A DNA stretch of 64,000 bases from Bigelowiella natans CCMP2755 (GCA_000320545.1 ADNK01002375.1:1-64000), one strand, 5' to 3'; shown: positions 34,688 to 46,724, numbered from the stretch's first letter. The notes: generated by a model from the sequence alone, not told the origin. Made by a program: numbers and translations.

Positions 34688-36063
34688 ATGATATGTTCTT
34701 TCGTGATACTATTACTATGTGTTGGATTCGAGGGATCTACAGGTAATGCAGTTAGATTTACAGCTCGTATAGTTTGTTGGAGACGACGTGCCAAATACCT
34801 TAATTCTCAGGTTTTGTTCGAGTCAACCCAAGGGCTCAGAAGTGGCAAGGAAGGTTTATAACTCCGTTGTAGAGTATGATCATATTAGTTCGAATGGACG
34901 TAATAAAATAGTTAATTTCCGACACTGTTGTCCTCTTCCAGGGCCGGTAGTCCAGCTGTGCAGCTGAGCACATGGAACCAAGGGACGAACAAGCTCAACA
35001 ATGGCGGCTCCTCCCACCGCGTGACTCGGACCAGTCATCCTCGATTGACTAGTGGTGGTCTGAATGGTGGTAGCAGGATGAGAACGATGCACCAAGTAAT
35101 GGACACGTCAATGTCAACTCAAGAGTTGCCTCCGCGACGTCGACGATATCAAGCCTCATCGGTCTCCAGATGGCCACGATAGTGAGTACAAAACTCATCA
35201 CCTCACCTCTAGTAATAGCCTAATTGACTACCAAATAAACTCACAAACAAAAATCTTTGAATTCTGCATGTTCAGCAGTCTAACAAATTCTGTGGATTCT
35301 GCCCGAAGATCGCTGAGGAATATTCGAGACAGCGGAGCTATATTTCGTGGTGTGAGCGCAAATGTTGCTACTACAGCAGCACAGCAACAGAAAACAGCGA
35401 GCGGGGATGAAATGCCACTTGGGCAAATGATGAGAGCCCTGTGGAAGGAGTTCTGGCCGAAGAATGTGATACTGCAGTTAAGAGTGTACATGGCCCTTGC
35501 GCTCCTAGTCGCTGCAAAGGTGGGGGTGTTGAAGTAAAGCACTGAGTATGCACTTCACAGTAAGACTATGTCGTCTTCACTCCGTCGTGTACTTATGTCG
35601 TCATGAATTTCACCATGCTTTGCCCTTCTACCCCCCCCCCCCTTTTTGTGCAAACGCATTAACTACTCTTGATGACCACAGGTGCTCAACGTCCAAGTGC
35701 CTGTGATTTTCAAGAACACAATTGATGCTTTGGGGAAGGCAGCTGGTAAAAACCGATGTTGAAAGTAGTAGCCGCTACCTCCTATTGTTATAACGTCAGG
35801 ATATGCCTAATTTTGTCCCTCTAAACACCGTCGTAAAACCAAATTCCGTCATCGAGCAGGCGGTATAGCTGTAACAGACGCAATAGCTGCGGTGCCATTG
35901 ACCCTCCTTGTGAGCTATGGTAAAAGAATAGAATGAAGGGAAGGGCAGATAATTATTCATATGATCCTTCGTAACGAGAGTTTTAACCATGAAGTTCACA
36001 AATCCTAATGTCAGAAACAATTGCACATATGAATTTATACACCGCACTCTATCTCACTCTCTC

Positions 36064-36141
<78 letters not shown>

Positions 36142-37060
36142 TATGACAGAAATTTTCACTGTGCACAGGTATTGTTCGGATTGCAGCAACCGCTTTTAAT
36201 GAGCTACGATCGATTCTCTTCGCAAGGGTGCATGTAACATATTATTTGCTAGCAGCAAAACCGTACTAAGCTTCTCTCTTTTCTTTTCCCCTTCCTTAAT
36301 GGCGGCTCTCTGTCCTAACTAACTACGCACAGGTATGTCAAACTGGCGTACGTAGCATATCACAAACGACTTTGGACAAGCTGCTAGGAATGGACTATTC
36401 TTTCCACATCAACCGGCAATCAGGAGGTGTGTGACACTCCTGACAGCACATATTGTCCTTTTAACAACATCATCAATGATGTGATTTCGTGCTGAGAATT
36501 AGTCCATCTTCTTTTTCACATTCTCTTACGTATTGTTGCTCTTTTTTTCGTCTTCTCCTCCTCCTCCTCCTCCTCCTCCTCGTTCTCCATCTATGTTATA
36601 TTATCGTTGCTCGATTAGCTCTTTCAAAGGCTATCGATCGTGGCCATAGGTATTCAAACCGTATTATGTGACAAGGTGTTTTCACGGTGGTAGTGGTGGC
36701 CACTGCAAGAACGACAAACTAAATAAAACACTAAATAGGGTGTGCTACCTCTGAGCAAATTTTATACAATACATAGTTACGTATCTGCCCATCCATTTAC
36801 ACACACGCGCGCGGGGGGGCGCACGCACGCAAATCGAATAGCCTTGCCTGAGTTACAGCGTCTGCATTACACCTTCAAAACCTCATTTGAGTGCTTTTGT
36901 CTTTGAATAAAAACCGGTAAAACTTGTTTCTAGATCGATCGATTTTGCACTTCGAGCACTCACATTCACGATCTTGCCTACGATTTTGGAGGGATTCTTG
37001 GTTGGAAAACTCCTACTTGAGGTAACTGTGAGAAAAATGTTATGAAAGCAATTATAGACA

Positions 37061-37101
<41 letters not shown>

Positions 37102-37116
37102 TTCTCGACATACGCA

Positions 37117-37149
<33 letters not shown>

Positions 37150-38136
37150 CTATAGAAATGCGGATTGACGTTTATGGCGGTCACATTCCTAACGATGGGT
37201 TCGTATCTGGTAATGATTGATGGTGATTCGATGATGATAATGGCGATGATGGAAAGACTCAGAAATGACGATGATGGCGCCAAAGACAAAACAATACGAA
37301 CAATATGCCATAACATTAGAACCTTCTAATTTCCCTTATTTTTGAGAAGAAGACGATAGAACAGTAAAAGAAGCACAACATGTTCAATTTTCGGGATCAC
37401 TATTCCTTCTTGCAACCCAAAGCGAATCGTCGCTTCGGCAACCCCCGTTATCCGCATCTTATCGACGTAACACCCATTATTATTCTGCCCAGGTGTACAC
37501 AATTGTACTGACGCAATGGCGTACAAAGTTTTACAAACAGTAAGCAGATTATAAGCAGCAACATACATCATGAAAATGAGAGAGCGATGACGAACACTTA
37601 GTTAGCTGCGCTACACACCCAGCATCCAAGCCCCCCTTCCCCCCCCCCCCCTTGACCTCGCAATGCCGTGACATACTACCACCCCTTACAGAGCAAATGA
37701 GCTCGAGAATAAGGCCTCATCTGCAGCGCTGGATAGTCTGTTAAACTTTGAAACGGTTGAGCTACTGCTGCTACTTAACAATTGTCTTTGTCGTAGAAGT
37801 GGGGGAGTGTTTGTGTGTTTGAAACATTGATTTACTAACAGTAGTATGACTGAGAAGTAGTTGCAGCTCGATCTTAGACGCGCCGGCGCTCTAACTCATG
37901 TGTTTCCGTCTATTGTTATATCGTTATATCCTTATCATCTTCACGCTTTCTCTGTCTGCTGCTTCGCACTTTTTTCGTCTCTGCCTGCTCCTCCAACTAT
38001 TACTACTGCTACTGCTCCTATTGCATTAGGTCAAATATTTTGGCAATGAGAAGTTGGAACTCACTCGATACGAGAAAATACTCAAGGTATTAACTTGGGA
38101 TCAGTGAAGTATTCGTTCTGGTTGAGGTGCAAGGGA

Positions 38137-38196
<60 letters not shown>

Positions 38197-38249
38197 TGTG
38201 TGTTTCGCCTTTATCCTGTCCTTCAGCCCCTTCCCCCCCCACCCCCCCT

Positions 38250-38293
<44 letters not shown>

Positions 38294-38470
38294 ACACACA
38301 CACACACACACACACTGTATACCTATATATTTATGTTATGAAGGAGCACCAGGAGGCGTATTTAAAATCTGTTCGCAGTCTTAGTCTTTTGAACTTCGGG
38401 CAGTCGCTTATCTTCTCAGCCGGTACTAGTAGTAGTAGTAGTAGTAGAAATTCAGTGATCATTGATTTTT

Positions 38471-38507
<37 letters not shown>

Positions 38508-39677
38508 GCGGCGGGGGGGGGAGGGGATCTCACGATGATATCGGGTAAAGAGGTCGCTACAACTGAGAATTTTAATGATGTTTCAATCAAATGCATCATG
38601 GATAGTATATGCATTTGAGTATTGTCATCATTGTCGTTATTGTCGTCGTGTATTACTCTGGCGCTCCCTCTCATCTACAGCATGATATGGTGCTTTTCCA
38701 TAGGTTTAACTGTGGCTCTCTCGATGTCTGCGCGTGCTATTCTTGCCGGAACTTCTACACTGGGAGATATTGTCATGATTCAAACACTGCTCCTCCAGCT
38801 GTCTCTGCCCCTCGCCTGGCTTGGGTAGATAGAAAGGGGGGAAAGAAGAAGAAGAAGGAGGAGGAGGAGGGGGAGGAGGAGCAAAATAGTAGTGATAACA
38901 AGTACTGCATTACTGCTTTCGCTTCTCCTGATTGCGTGGGGATTGGTACGATGGCGTATAACGCAAAGATATTTAATAAAGTCTCTGATCTCTCAACCTG
39001 ACAACTATTCCCTTGAACAGATCTCTCTACCGTGAGCTCCGCCAAGCTAATGTAGATATGGCAACGATATTCAACCTCAGAAACACGCGACGGTACTGTC
39101 CACGATATGAGCGGCATGTGTTTTCGCAGCGATCGACCAGGATGAGAATGTTGTATGTGTGGTTGGAGAGTGAAATCATGGAATTCGCCAAATATGAGTA
39201 CTCGACTTCATCACTTCTCTCACTACTACCTATCAACGAACCAGCGACGTGGTGGATGCGGAAAAGTCTCCACCGTTGGAGGTAGTTGAAGAGATATGAG
39301 CCGTGTGCGCTGAATATAGCTGGACTGTGCAGCACAGTATACGATGATGCCAAAGGGACCAATCAATCAATCGTCGCCCGTTGTCCTTCTTTTGCCAAAG
39401 TTTCCTTTCGTTGGTAGACATTAGTAGTGGTTGGGGAGCATTCCAACTTACCAATAACAGCCAATGCGCCCCTGAATGATTGCAGGGGCAAGAAGAAGAA
39501 AAAGAACCCCCGCTTCTCTCCATTAATGTTCCTTTGACACACTTTGGTTTCTATGCAGGTTACAAAGGGAAGGATAGAGTACCAGAATGTTCATTTTGGC
39601 TACAATGTAACAAGGAAAATTCTAGACGGGGTGAGTGCAAAATGCAAGAAAAGAAAAGGAGAGAGGGAGGGGGGGGA

Positions 39678-39723
<46 letters not shown>

Positions 39724-41680
39724 CGCATGTGTGGTTTATGGTGCGTATTTACGGAAATTTCTGAACACAAGTAACAATGATATTCATACGATTGTCGGTC
39801 CTCTTTTCGTAACATGTGTATTGGAGAGCATAAGTTGCTACTACTGCTACTTTTACCCGCTATCCTTCGATGACATAATACCTTATGTGGTGATCACACA
39901 AAGGTGAACCTTAACATTCCTGGGGGGTCCAAGGTAGTTGAACACCACGCATATCACTAACAAGGAGAGAGTGGAGGGGGGAGGGGGTTCTGTAACGAAT
40001 GCAAGTATTTCCTCCCCATCTCTCCTTCGCATCGCTGTAGTAGTAGTAGTAGTAGTTGTTGTTGTTGTTGTTCTTAGTGCTGTCGTCTTCATCTCTTTTT
40101 GCGTCATTATCATCATGAAAACAGGTGGCATTCGTGGGCAGTACAGGGTGCGGCAAGAGCTCAAGCCTACGACTTTTATTCCGATTTTACGACCCATGGG
40201 AAGGTAGAAACTAACGATGGCAACTGCTGGGAACATCATCGATCATCATCGTGTTGCGTTCTTACGACCTTGCTGCTGCTGCTATTTTAGGAAAGGTGTT
40301 TATAGACGGGCAGGACATAGCTCAGGTTTCTCTCGAGAGCTTGCGCAAAAGTGTAGGCGTTGTGCCTCAAGACGTGGTAGTTGTCGGCGGGGATTAGATA
40401 GCTACGAATGAAAGAACAACTCCATAACGTTTTTCCGTCGAGGAATCTCAGAAGGGAAGATGATCAATAAAGGACATCGCATGCTCTCTGATCTTGCGTA
40501 CAGGGAATTGACTCGTGTCCCTCCCTTATACTCTCTCGTAGGTCTTATTCAACGATGATATAATGTACAATATCAAGTACGGTTGCCCTGACGCTACAGA
40601 TGAGGAGGCAATAAAAGCTGCAAAGTCGGCCAAAATCCACGACGCCATAATGCGTATGCCTGACGGTGATATGAAGCAACGATGACTTTTGTCCGCATGT
40701 TTTTCATTGATGCTTTACCGGGCACGAACTTATTATCCAAAAGATGAAAAGAAGAAAAGGAAGGAGGAGGAGAAGAAGAAGAAGAAGAAGAAGAAGAAGA
40801 GAGAGGGGAAGAACATGTGAGACACTATCTAATGTCGGTGTGACAATAGATTCCCCATCGTCGCTACAGATTTTTTAGCAATTCTAATAGAAGGAAAAAC
40901 CGTGCTATCACCGCCATTGCTGTTGAGGTGATCTTTGAATCACATACACCATTACGTTGTTAACGCCAGGATACAAAACAATCGTCGGTGAGCGTGGTCT
41001 CAAGCTTTCAGGAGGTGGCTTGGAGAGGCTGTTTGTGCAATTGTGCATCGTTTTCTTCAGTGAATTTTTGGAAATATGGAAGAAATGGAGAATTCGGAGA
41101 CGAAATCTTCCAAAACAATGTGTATATTCGGCTGCACATGTGTTTCAATATATATTTCTTGTGTGTGAGTTTGTGTCACATCTCTCTCTCTCTCTCTCTC
41201 CCCTCTCACCCTGATTCCCATCGTGTAGGTGAGAAGCAACGGCTGGCAATTGCACGTTTATTACTAAAGAAGCCAAAAATTGTGGTGTTTGACGAAGCCA
41301 CAAGTTCATTGGATATGCAAACTGAGCGAGAAATCATGGCAAGTTTGGACGAAGTCACGAAAGGCTGCACCACTGTTATGGTACTAAAGGATACAGTAAT
41401 TATTAATGCACGAGGGGAATAAGCCAGCCTATGGTCAAATAAACGATGGTGCCGCATTTTGATTTTTCTTCTTTCCCGAAAGGTTGCGCATCGACTAGAG
41501 ACTGTGAAAGATGCAGATGTGATTTTCGTCTTTGAAGATGGAAGGATAGAGCAAGCGGGTAGCCACACGGAATTGATACAGCAAGGTAAGGGGCTGTATT
41601 CCAGAATGTGGGCAGCACAAACACAACAGGAGGCAATGCCCTCTTCACCAACTTCACCAACAACACCTGCGCTGACATGA
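34688..41680 (+). CDS. ATM1: ABCB7/ATM1-type ABC half-transporter
   Basis: Exporter of the mitochondrial ATM1/ABCB7 group, which moves a sulfur-containing compound needed for cytosolic Fe-S assembly. Membrane exons include [20 protein letters not shown] (35.4 kb), [39 protein letters not shown] (36.95 kb), [28 protein letters not shown] and [20 protein letters not shown] (38.4-38.7 kb). The ATPase part shows Walker [11 protein letters not shown] (40.14 kb), Q-loop VVPQD, signature [13 protein letters not shown] split by an intron (41.0/41.23 kb), Walker [13 protein letters not shown] and H-loop [11 protein letters not shown]. More than 15 exons are present, several introns with long microsatellites. 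The first exon (34688-34742) encodes [17 protein letters not shown], more like a secretory signal than a mitochondrial presequence, so location is open. Exon 3 is Arg/Ser-rich. Confidence 0.9.
36050..36139. repeat. Compound (CT)n(CA)n microsatellite in ABC intron
   Basis: A CT repeat of about 60 bases is joined directly to a CA repeat of about 30 bases on the coding strand. Confidence 0.85.
37061..37147. repeat. (GA)n and (CA)n microsatellites in ABC intron
   Basis: GA repeat at 37061-37099 and CA repeat at 37121-37147, separated by about 20 unique bases. Confidence 0.85.
38139..38315. repeat. Paired compound microsatellites in ABC intron
   Basis: (TC)n(TG)n at 38139-38203, a C-rich spacer, then (TC)n(AC)n at 38254-38315. 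A further (GA)n lies at 38476-38503, and (GA)n occurs again in another intron at 39680-39719. Confidence 0.85.
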
Positions 41681-42426
41681 TTTTCTGATCGAACAACTCG
41701 TCATAGCTAGGCCGGACATGCTCGATCAAGTTTGAATGTGAAGAGCATGTCAATCATTTGCAGAGCTGCATGTCGCACACGTGCTGCAATCTAGCAATGT
41801 GTAACACCGCATCAGCAGTTACGCTAGCGATGCAATCGAGCTGCAACAGGATCCATTTGTTTGCTGCACAGTAGCTGTCAATAATGGCTTACGTACAGCT
41901 GTGTGATCAAATGATTTAATTACCACTTCGATCAGCATCGAACTATTCGAGATCATTATTCTAGCATTATTGCACGCACGTTGCTGATGACGTTCTCCCC
42001 CATACACACGCACACGCACACATATGCTAGCATGCTGCGTGCATTGATCACATCTAGACATGCGCCTTGTTGGCCAGCTCTGCTGCTGCACGTTTAGCAC
42101 GTAAGTACAGGCAGATCTGGAGGCGCAGGGCACTCACCGATCGTGTGATTCGGCTGACATCGCCAGTGGTGCTGTGTGCTATCTTGGGCTCACGGACAAG
42201 ATGGCCAGGCAATACAGCATGCGCACTACTAGACAAGTGTCATGCGCTACACCGGTGGTCGCCGCAGATGGAACCATCGGTTGGACCGGCACCAAGTGCA
42301 CGTTCGAATCCTTGCCATCAATGCAATCATTGATGACAAATCCTAACATATTTCTCATGATTGGGACGTGGAGCAAGTGTGCTGGTGATATCCCGAGCTG
42401 CTCAGAAGAAAGTGCACAATACAGTC
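41681..42426. repeat. GCTAGC/CATGC-type intergenic island
   Basis: Lies between convergent gene ends. It has short runs of CTAGCATGC and CACGCACAC words (about 42000-42060). No gene seen. Confidence 0.5.
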
Positions 42427-43303
42427 TCATTTATCTCCACTTTCCCTTTCCATAGCAGCAAGATGTTCACGGAGTTGATGTATTCTAAGAAACATAGGTA
42501 TCCATAAAATATTTAAATTATGCTTAGGTACCCTTAGAGGCCAGAAAAAAAGTCAAAAAGTGAAACTAAGTAGCTTACAGCATGGAGAACTTATCCTTTG
42601 GGACGTAGCCAGGAAGAACCATACATTTCGTCTGCGCGGGAATTAATGTATCTCAAATGAAATATCTGGGTACATTTTGTGTGGACTACCTCAGTTAAAT
42701 TGCATAAATATGAAGTAGGGAATCCTTGAGGGGAGGGCAAGTTGTCGTTCGGAGGCTTGAAATCTTTATCCTAGTATGTGCACGAGGGAATCTTCAATAC
42801 ACGAATATTTTGTCAAAGATTGTGATTACCTCCTCCTGCCAGAGAAATTTGATGTCGTCGCCCCACCCATCCTTAGAACAAATCTTTTAAGTTATTTAAG
42901 TACAACATAGATCTGGAAGTAACCACCTCGTTGAGTTCATTGAAAAACTTCCTACTGTATCCGCACCATCGCGCACCTATGCGCAGACAAGAATTAGTGG
43001 CTTTTGGCATGGTGCGCACAAATAAAAGAACTCGAATGGTTGTAGATCGATAATACCTAGAACCGTGATTTTAAGGCCTTTCCCCTTCTGGTCGGTTTGT
43101 TTATTAGAGGCGTCTCTTTCATCGTTGGCATAGGCACAGGCGCCAGACAGAGCAAACAAAGATGCACCCAGGACCCCCACACTATTCGTAGAACGCAAAC
43201 TAAATCTCGGCGCGAGAGACGACGACGATGCCGAATGTTTTGATTTCCAGAAAGAACTCGAGATGCTTCTCCGCATGGCTTGTGACAGACGACGGACAGC
43301 CAT
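42427..43303 (-). CDS. Thioredoxin-like protein with a C-x-x-S site, probable mitochondrial import
   Basis: The ATG at 43303 begins a basic, Ser/Arg-rich leader (MAVRRLSQAMRRSISSSFWK) typical of mitochondrial or plastid import, then a hydrophobic stretch GVLGASLFALSGACAYA. The fold core joins in phase as KITVLGARWCGYSRKFFNEL, a thioredoxin-type strand-WC-helix with CGYS (single Cys). Later exons give WGDDIKFLWQEE, then DKDFKPP...SPQGFPTSYLC with the cis-Pro-like GFPT, and LPGYVPKDKFSMLIHQLREH. The end is ERESGDK, stop at 42427. A CxxS site suggests a monothiol activity, such as glutathione-linked reduction or an isomerase-like role, but the family is not certain. Six exons. Confidence 0.7.
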
Positions 43304-43350
43304 CGGTTGATTTACGGGTGCCGTTGTCGTCGTTGTCGTCGTCGTCGTCG

Positions 43351-43382
<32 letters not shown>

Positions 43383-43640
43383 GCTGCTGCTAGTTAGTTA
43401 GTTAGTTGACTTCCCAGCTACATTTTTCACCGAAGTTGTTGTTGTTGTTGTTGCTGCTGCGGAGGAGGAGGAGGAGGAGGATTTTAATCTTTTGCGACCT
43501 GAAAAGTTCTAAAGGACAAAAGACATTTTTTCGGCTTTTGAGTCATCTGTGGCCGTCGAAGCTGCTTGCAGGCTCTTAGCTCTTCGTGGTTGTGATGGTG
43601 TACATGTATCGCAAGTGAGAGCAAAAACTTTCTGCTGTTC
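43304..43640. repeat. 5' region with (GTT)n/(GTC)n repeats
   Basis: (GTC)n then (GTT)n at 43321-43383, a copy of the shared element at 43391-43437, then (GTT)n and (GGA)n at 43435-43482. On the - strand this is an (AAC)n-rich leader of the thioredoxin-like gene. Confidence 0.7.
43391..43437 (-). promoter_or_regulatory. Shared 5' element, copy 2
   Basis: Read on the - strand: ACTTCGGTG, spacer, TAGCTGGGAAGTCAA, then (CTAA)n ending CTAGC. The 15-base core is identical to that at 10317-10391 and all blocks keep their order. It lies about 90-135 bases upstream of the start at 43303. Confidence 0.45.
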
Positions 43641-43958
43641 ATGAAGACAAAAAAGCATCCAGATGAACGGCTGAAGACCGGGGTGATTGCCATCTCCAAT
43701 CGTGGTCTGGTTCGAGAAACTGCACGTGCTGTTGTGATCTGGTTGTCATTTGGAATTTTTTTTGCCAACCAGGGCAGGAATGCTCTCCTAGAAAGAAAAA
43801 TCCCCGATGGTTGGCCGTGGTGGGATGGCTTCCGCGATAAAAGAGGACAGATCTATCTTTGTATCGTATCTTTCTTATCCTTTCTCTTCCAACATGTCTT
43901 CCTTTGCAGGGTTGGTCCAAAAGTAGACGAAATTGCAGAAGACGACAAGGGAAAATAA
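43641..43958 (+). CDS. Short putative gene, unrecognised
   Basis: An ATG at 43641 is open for 105 codons (MKTKKHPDERLKTGVIAISN...) and ends DEIAEDDKGK. A pyrimidine-rich tract and CAG at 43870-43910 look like an intron end, so the true product may be shorter and basic. There is one possible membrane segment, VVIWLSFGIFFA. Open frames downstream (43910-44110 and 44289-44392, the latter with GALIIQFPTPTQDILPELES) may be further exons. No family recognised. Confidence 0.3.
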   Translation: MKTKKHPDERLKTGVIAISNRGLVRETARAVVIWLSFGIFFANQGRNALLERKIPDGWPWWDGFRDKRGQIYLCIVSFLSFLFQHVFLCRVGPKVDEIAEDDKGK

Positions 43959-44626
43959 CTCCAGCACCGTCACAATTGCTTCATTACACGCACAAAAAAG
44001 TGCATCCTCCGTCAACCCTTTCTCCTGATACATCCGAAAATTACATTGTTGAAGTACCGACAGCTGGGAGACTTGATGTGTCAATTACCAAATGCGACAT
44101 TAAGAATTGAACAGATTCAAGTAGAATTGGATGGATATTAGTTCGGTAAAAATGTGCAAATCTGAATTCAATGCGCGGGTAAACATTTCACTTGCGATGG
44201 TGCAAAAAAGGTGATAATTTTGGAGAAAAAAGCATGTCGCATGCAGGGATCTTCCTGCACATCGTTCTTGGCAGTGTCGCTTTGCAGGTCCGAATCCGGC
44301 GCTGGAGCTCTTATAATCCAATTTCCCACCCCAACGCAAGACATTCTCCCGGAACTTGAATCCAAAAGCAAGATGATGGTTAAAGCTGGTGAGAATAGGT
44401 AAGTTGGACATTGTGCGTTGAATGAATTTCCTGTCCTCGAAAACCACAAAATTCGTGAAAGCTTTCCGAAGTATCTCCCTCGGAAGTGTAAATAGAGAGC
44501 ACTGAAATCAATTTTTCGATTTCTCAGAATTTTTCCATTGGCATTTCTTTATGATGTTTTTTCATAGTTACTTTTCATGAATTAACTCACACCTTATTAC
44601 TTCTGAGGAACCCCCTGATAACGGAC
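43959..44626. other. Unresolved region with exon-like frames
   Basis: Two + frames with plausible splice borders (see the entry at 43641) could not be joined into one model. The 3' part is AT-rich and acts as the 5' flank of the gene at 44627. Confidence 0.35.
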
Positions 44627-45964
44627 ATGGATCTGCAAAGCACGAATTTCGAGTTGCCGAATGCGGAAGATGTGACGAATGCTGCCCAACTTCTCTTTTC
44701 GCTGCGTCACAGTCTAAATTCAAGAAATGATGATGACGAATCAATCGAGACAGCCCTAGATGATAATTGCTCTGACGAGGATGCAGGACATCAGGTCTTA
44801 CAGCTCTCTCCTATGTGCGCACGCGTGGTATAACATGCATAAACTTAGCAATACTGATTCACAGGATACAACCATCATCACTTCGAGAGCGTTATCCCTC
44901 AACAAGCCTATATTCAAAAATAGAGGATACACCTCGACCCGATATGCACGACTTCGTACTGGCTACGCGCAAACAGTGAACCAGCATTGGATGGTAATCT
45001 GTCCTAAAATGCATTTAAAATACTTGTTCAGATTAATTTTACGGTGCTTTCAGACTCGTATAATAAGCATAAAGTAGCTGATCGTTTCTACTCCTGTTTT
45101 AGGGTGATGTACGGGAAGATTCAAAGTATCGGTGCAGGAAATTGTCCTCAAAATATACTCTTGCATCCAAAGCGAAGAAAAGTGTTTCCGCTAAGAAACA
45201 TAGTTCCTCTGTCCCCAAAAAGAAGATCCTTTCAAAACGTATCCCCACCACAAAAGAGCATAACAAGTTAATCGAAGCTTTGGAAAGGCACATGAAATTT
45301 AAAAGACTCAATCAAGTAAAAGTGCCTGTATCTTTAGCTTGATTTACATCGTATTGATTTGGGGGTGTTTCAGTCGGAAATTTCCAAAATCGTGCACGTT
45401 CCTCAACCTTACATATCAATGTTCTTGAACCGTCGCTGGAGGGGAAGTTTTGAGTCGCCCACCTGGATCCATATGGAGAAGCAAGTTACTGCCTGGCTGA
45501 GATCCGAGGGGGTTGTTTTTTATGATCAAATCCATTCGACAAATATCTGATGAACCTTCTTGATTGCGAATAAATTTCAGGAAGAAGTACCGGGGGACAG
45601 CATCCCGAAGGAGCTCGAAAAGGAGGCCCACCCTTCGAAACGTGAAGGCCAAGGACGGGTTGTGGACAATTTAAATCGTGTTCAGGTTTCCGTTTCGACT
45701 TTGTTCTCCCTCCCTGATATTGAGAAACAAACGCCACGATGTAAGTACGCTGATGCCAACAAGAAGTGTCCATCAAAGAAAGGCGAGGAAGCAAATGTTG
45801 AGATTCGTTCTCCTATACTGAAACCTGGCGCACTTCCTTATCCACCACGCTCAAAACTCCATATGTCTTTCTTTGATGCTAATTCTGCTGATCAAGAAGG
45901 TCCATACCATGTATTAGTAAATCATCACAGAGAGTTATTAGCAAATTTGTGCTGCAAAAAATAA
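44627..45964 (+). CDS. Helix-turn-helix DNA-binding protein, unassigned subfamily
   Basis: Six exons, all joined in phase 0. The ATG at 44627 starts MDLQSTNFELPNAEDVTNAA, then an acidic segment (DDDESIETALDDNCSDEDAG). A Lys-rich region (KAKKSVSAKKHSSSVPKKKI) precedes a helical segment EHNKLIEALERHMKFKRLNQ. The next exon, 45372-45509, reads SEISKIVHVPQPYISMFLNR then RWRGSFESPTW...MEKQVTAWLR, the layout of a lambda-repressor/POU/HNF1-type HTH (short helix, turn, SxfLN recognition helix, basic RRWRG). The last exon (from 45590) is extended and polar, ending LLANLCCKK. It is likely a nuclear DNA-binding regulator. The exact family is not recognised, and 44627 is preferred because longer upstream frames are blocked. 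Confidence 0.7.
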
Positions 45965-46031
45965 GTATATTTCATGCAATGATCAATAAATATAATATAT
46001 TTCATGTAATAATCTAAAAGGTGAAAGGGGG

Positions 46032-46226
46032 ATGCGATCTCCACACCAGAGCTGGTACTGCAAAGTCTGCACTTTCATCAATGAACACGACAAGATCGAA
46101 TGCAAGTACTTTGATCTTTAATCCACATTGGTGCTTGTTAGGAATCTGAATTGTGCTTCTCCAACAGAATGTGCGGGAAACATAGGAGGCGACTGGCTTA
46201 ATGAATTCTTTGAAAAACATACATAA
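46032..46226 (+). CDS. Tiny zinc-finger-like gene with a 36-base intron
   Basis: The ATG at 46032 reads MRSPHQSWYCKVCTFINEHD, resembling a RanBP2-type finger (W-x-C-x2-C-T-F-x-N). Removing a 36-base GT...AG intron (46106-46141) continues KIECKNLNC and ends FFEKHT at 46226, 52 residues. Unspliced, the frame stops after IECKYFDL. The last two Cys are spaced four apart instead of two, so a functional finger is doubtful. A 68-codon frame on the - strand overlaps it. Confidence 0.35.
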
Positions 46227-46620
46227 TACAGACCGATTATGACATTTACTCTACGAGCAGTACCGTTTACATCAAATGCACCTGAACAAATTTAGATCAA
46301 TTTTCATCGAATTTCCTCAATTATCTTGGATTTCTCGAATTCCTATATAACATCTAGCAGTCCATTGTATCCTATCCAACATGCTACACTCCGTCTTTTC
46401 GTTGTCTGAAAATGCGTTAGATATTTCAGTTAGCATGATATCGTTGCGCGTTGTTGTTTCATCGTTTTTGGAAAACGCTCGATGAAGTGCAAGTGGAGTC
46501 TACAGGCTCAACGAACATGAATTGGACCTACCTTTAGTTGTTCATCATGCTGGCTCCTGGTCATAATATTATTATTGAAGTATTTGGACATTTATACACC
46601 TTGTAAATTGATATAAATAT

Positions 46621-46656
<36 letters not shown>

Positions 46657-46692
46657 ACATTTAGCACCTTGTAAATTTGATATAAATATATT

Positions 46693-46724
<32 letters not shown>

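Noticed and set aside
38095-38538. 147-codon + frame with Leu/Ser runs
   Set aside because: It spans intronic (TC)n tracts of the ABC gene; the real exons lie on either side.
42296-42320. GTTCGAATCC as a tRNA B box
   Set aside because: No matching A box, acceptor stem or T-loop pairing could be placed around it.
44597-44728. Alternative + frame with CGRCDECC
   Set aside because: It stops before any good donor, while the frame starting at 44627 runs through six phase-matched exons.
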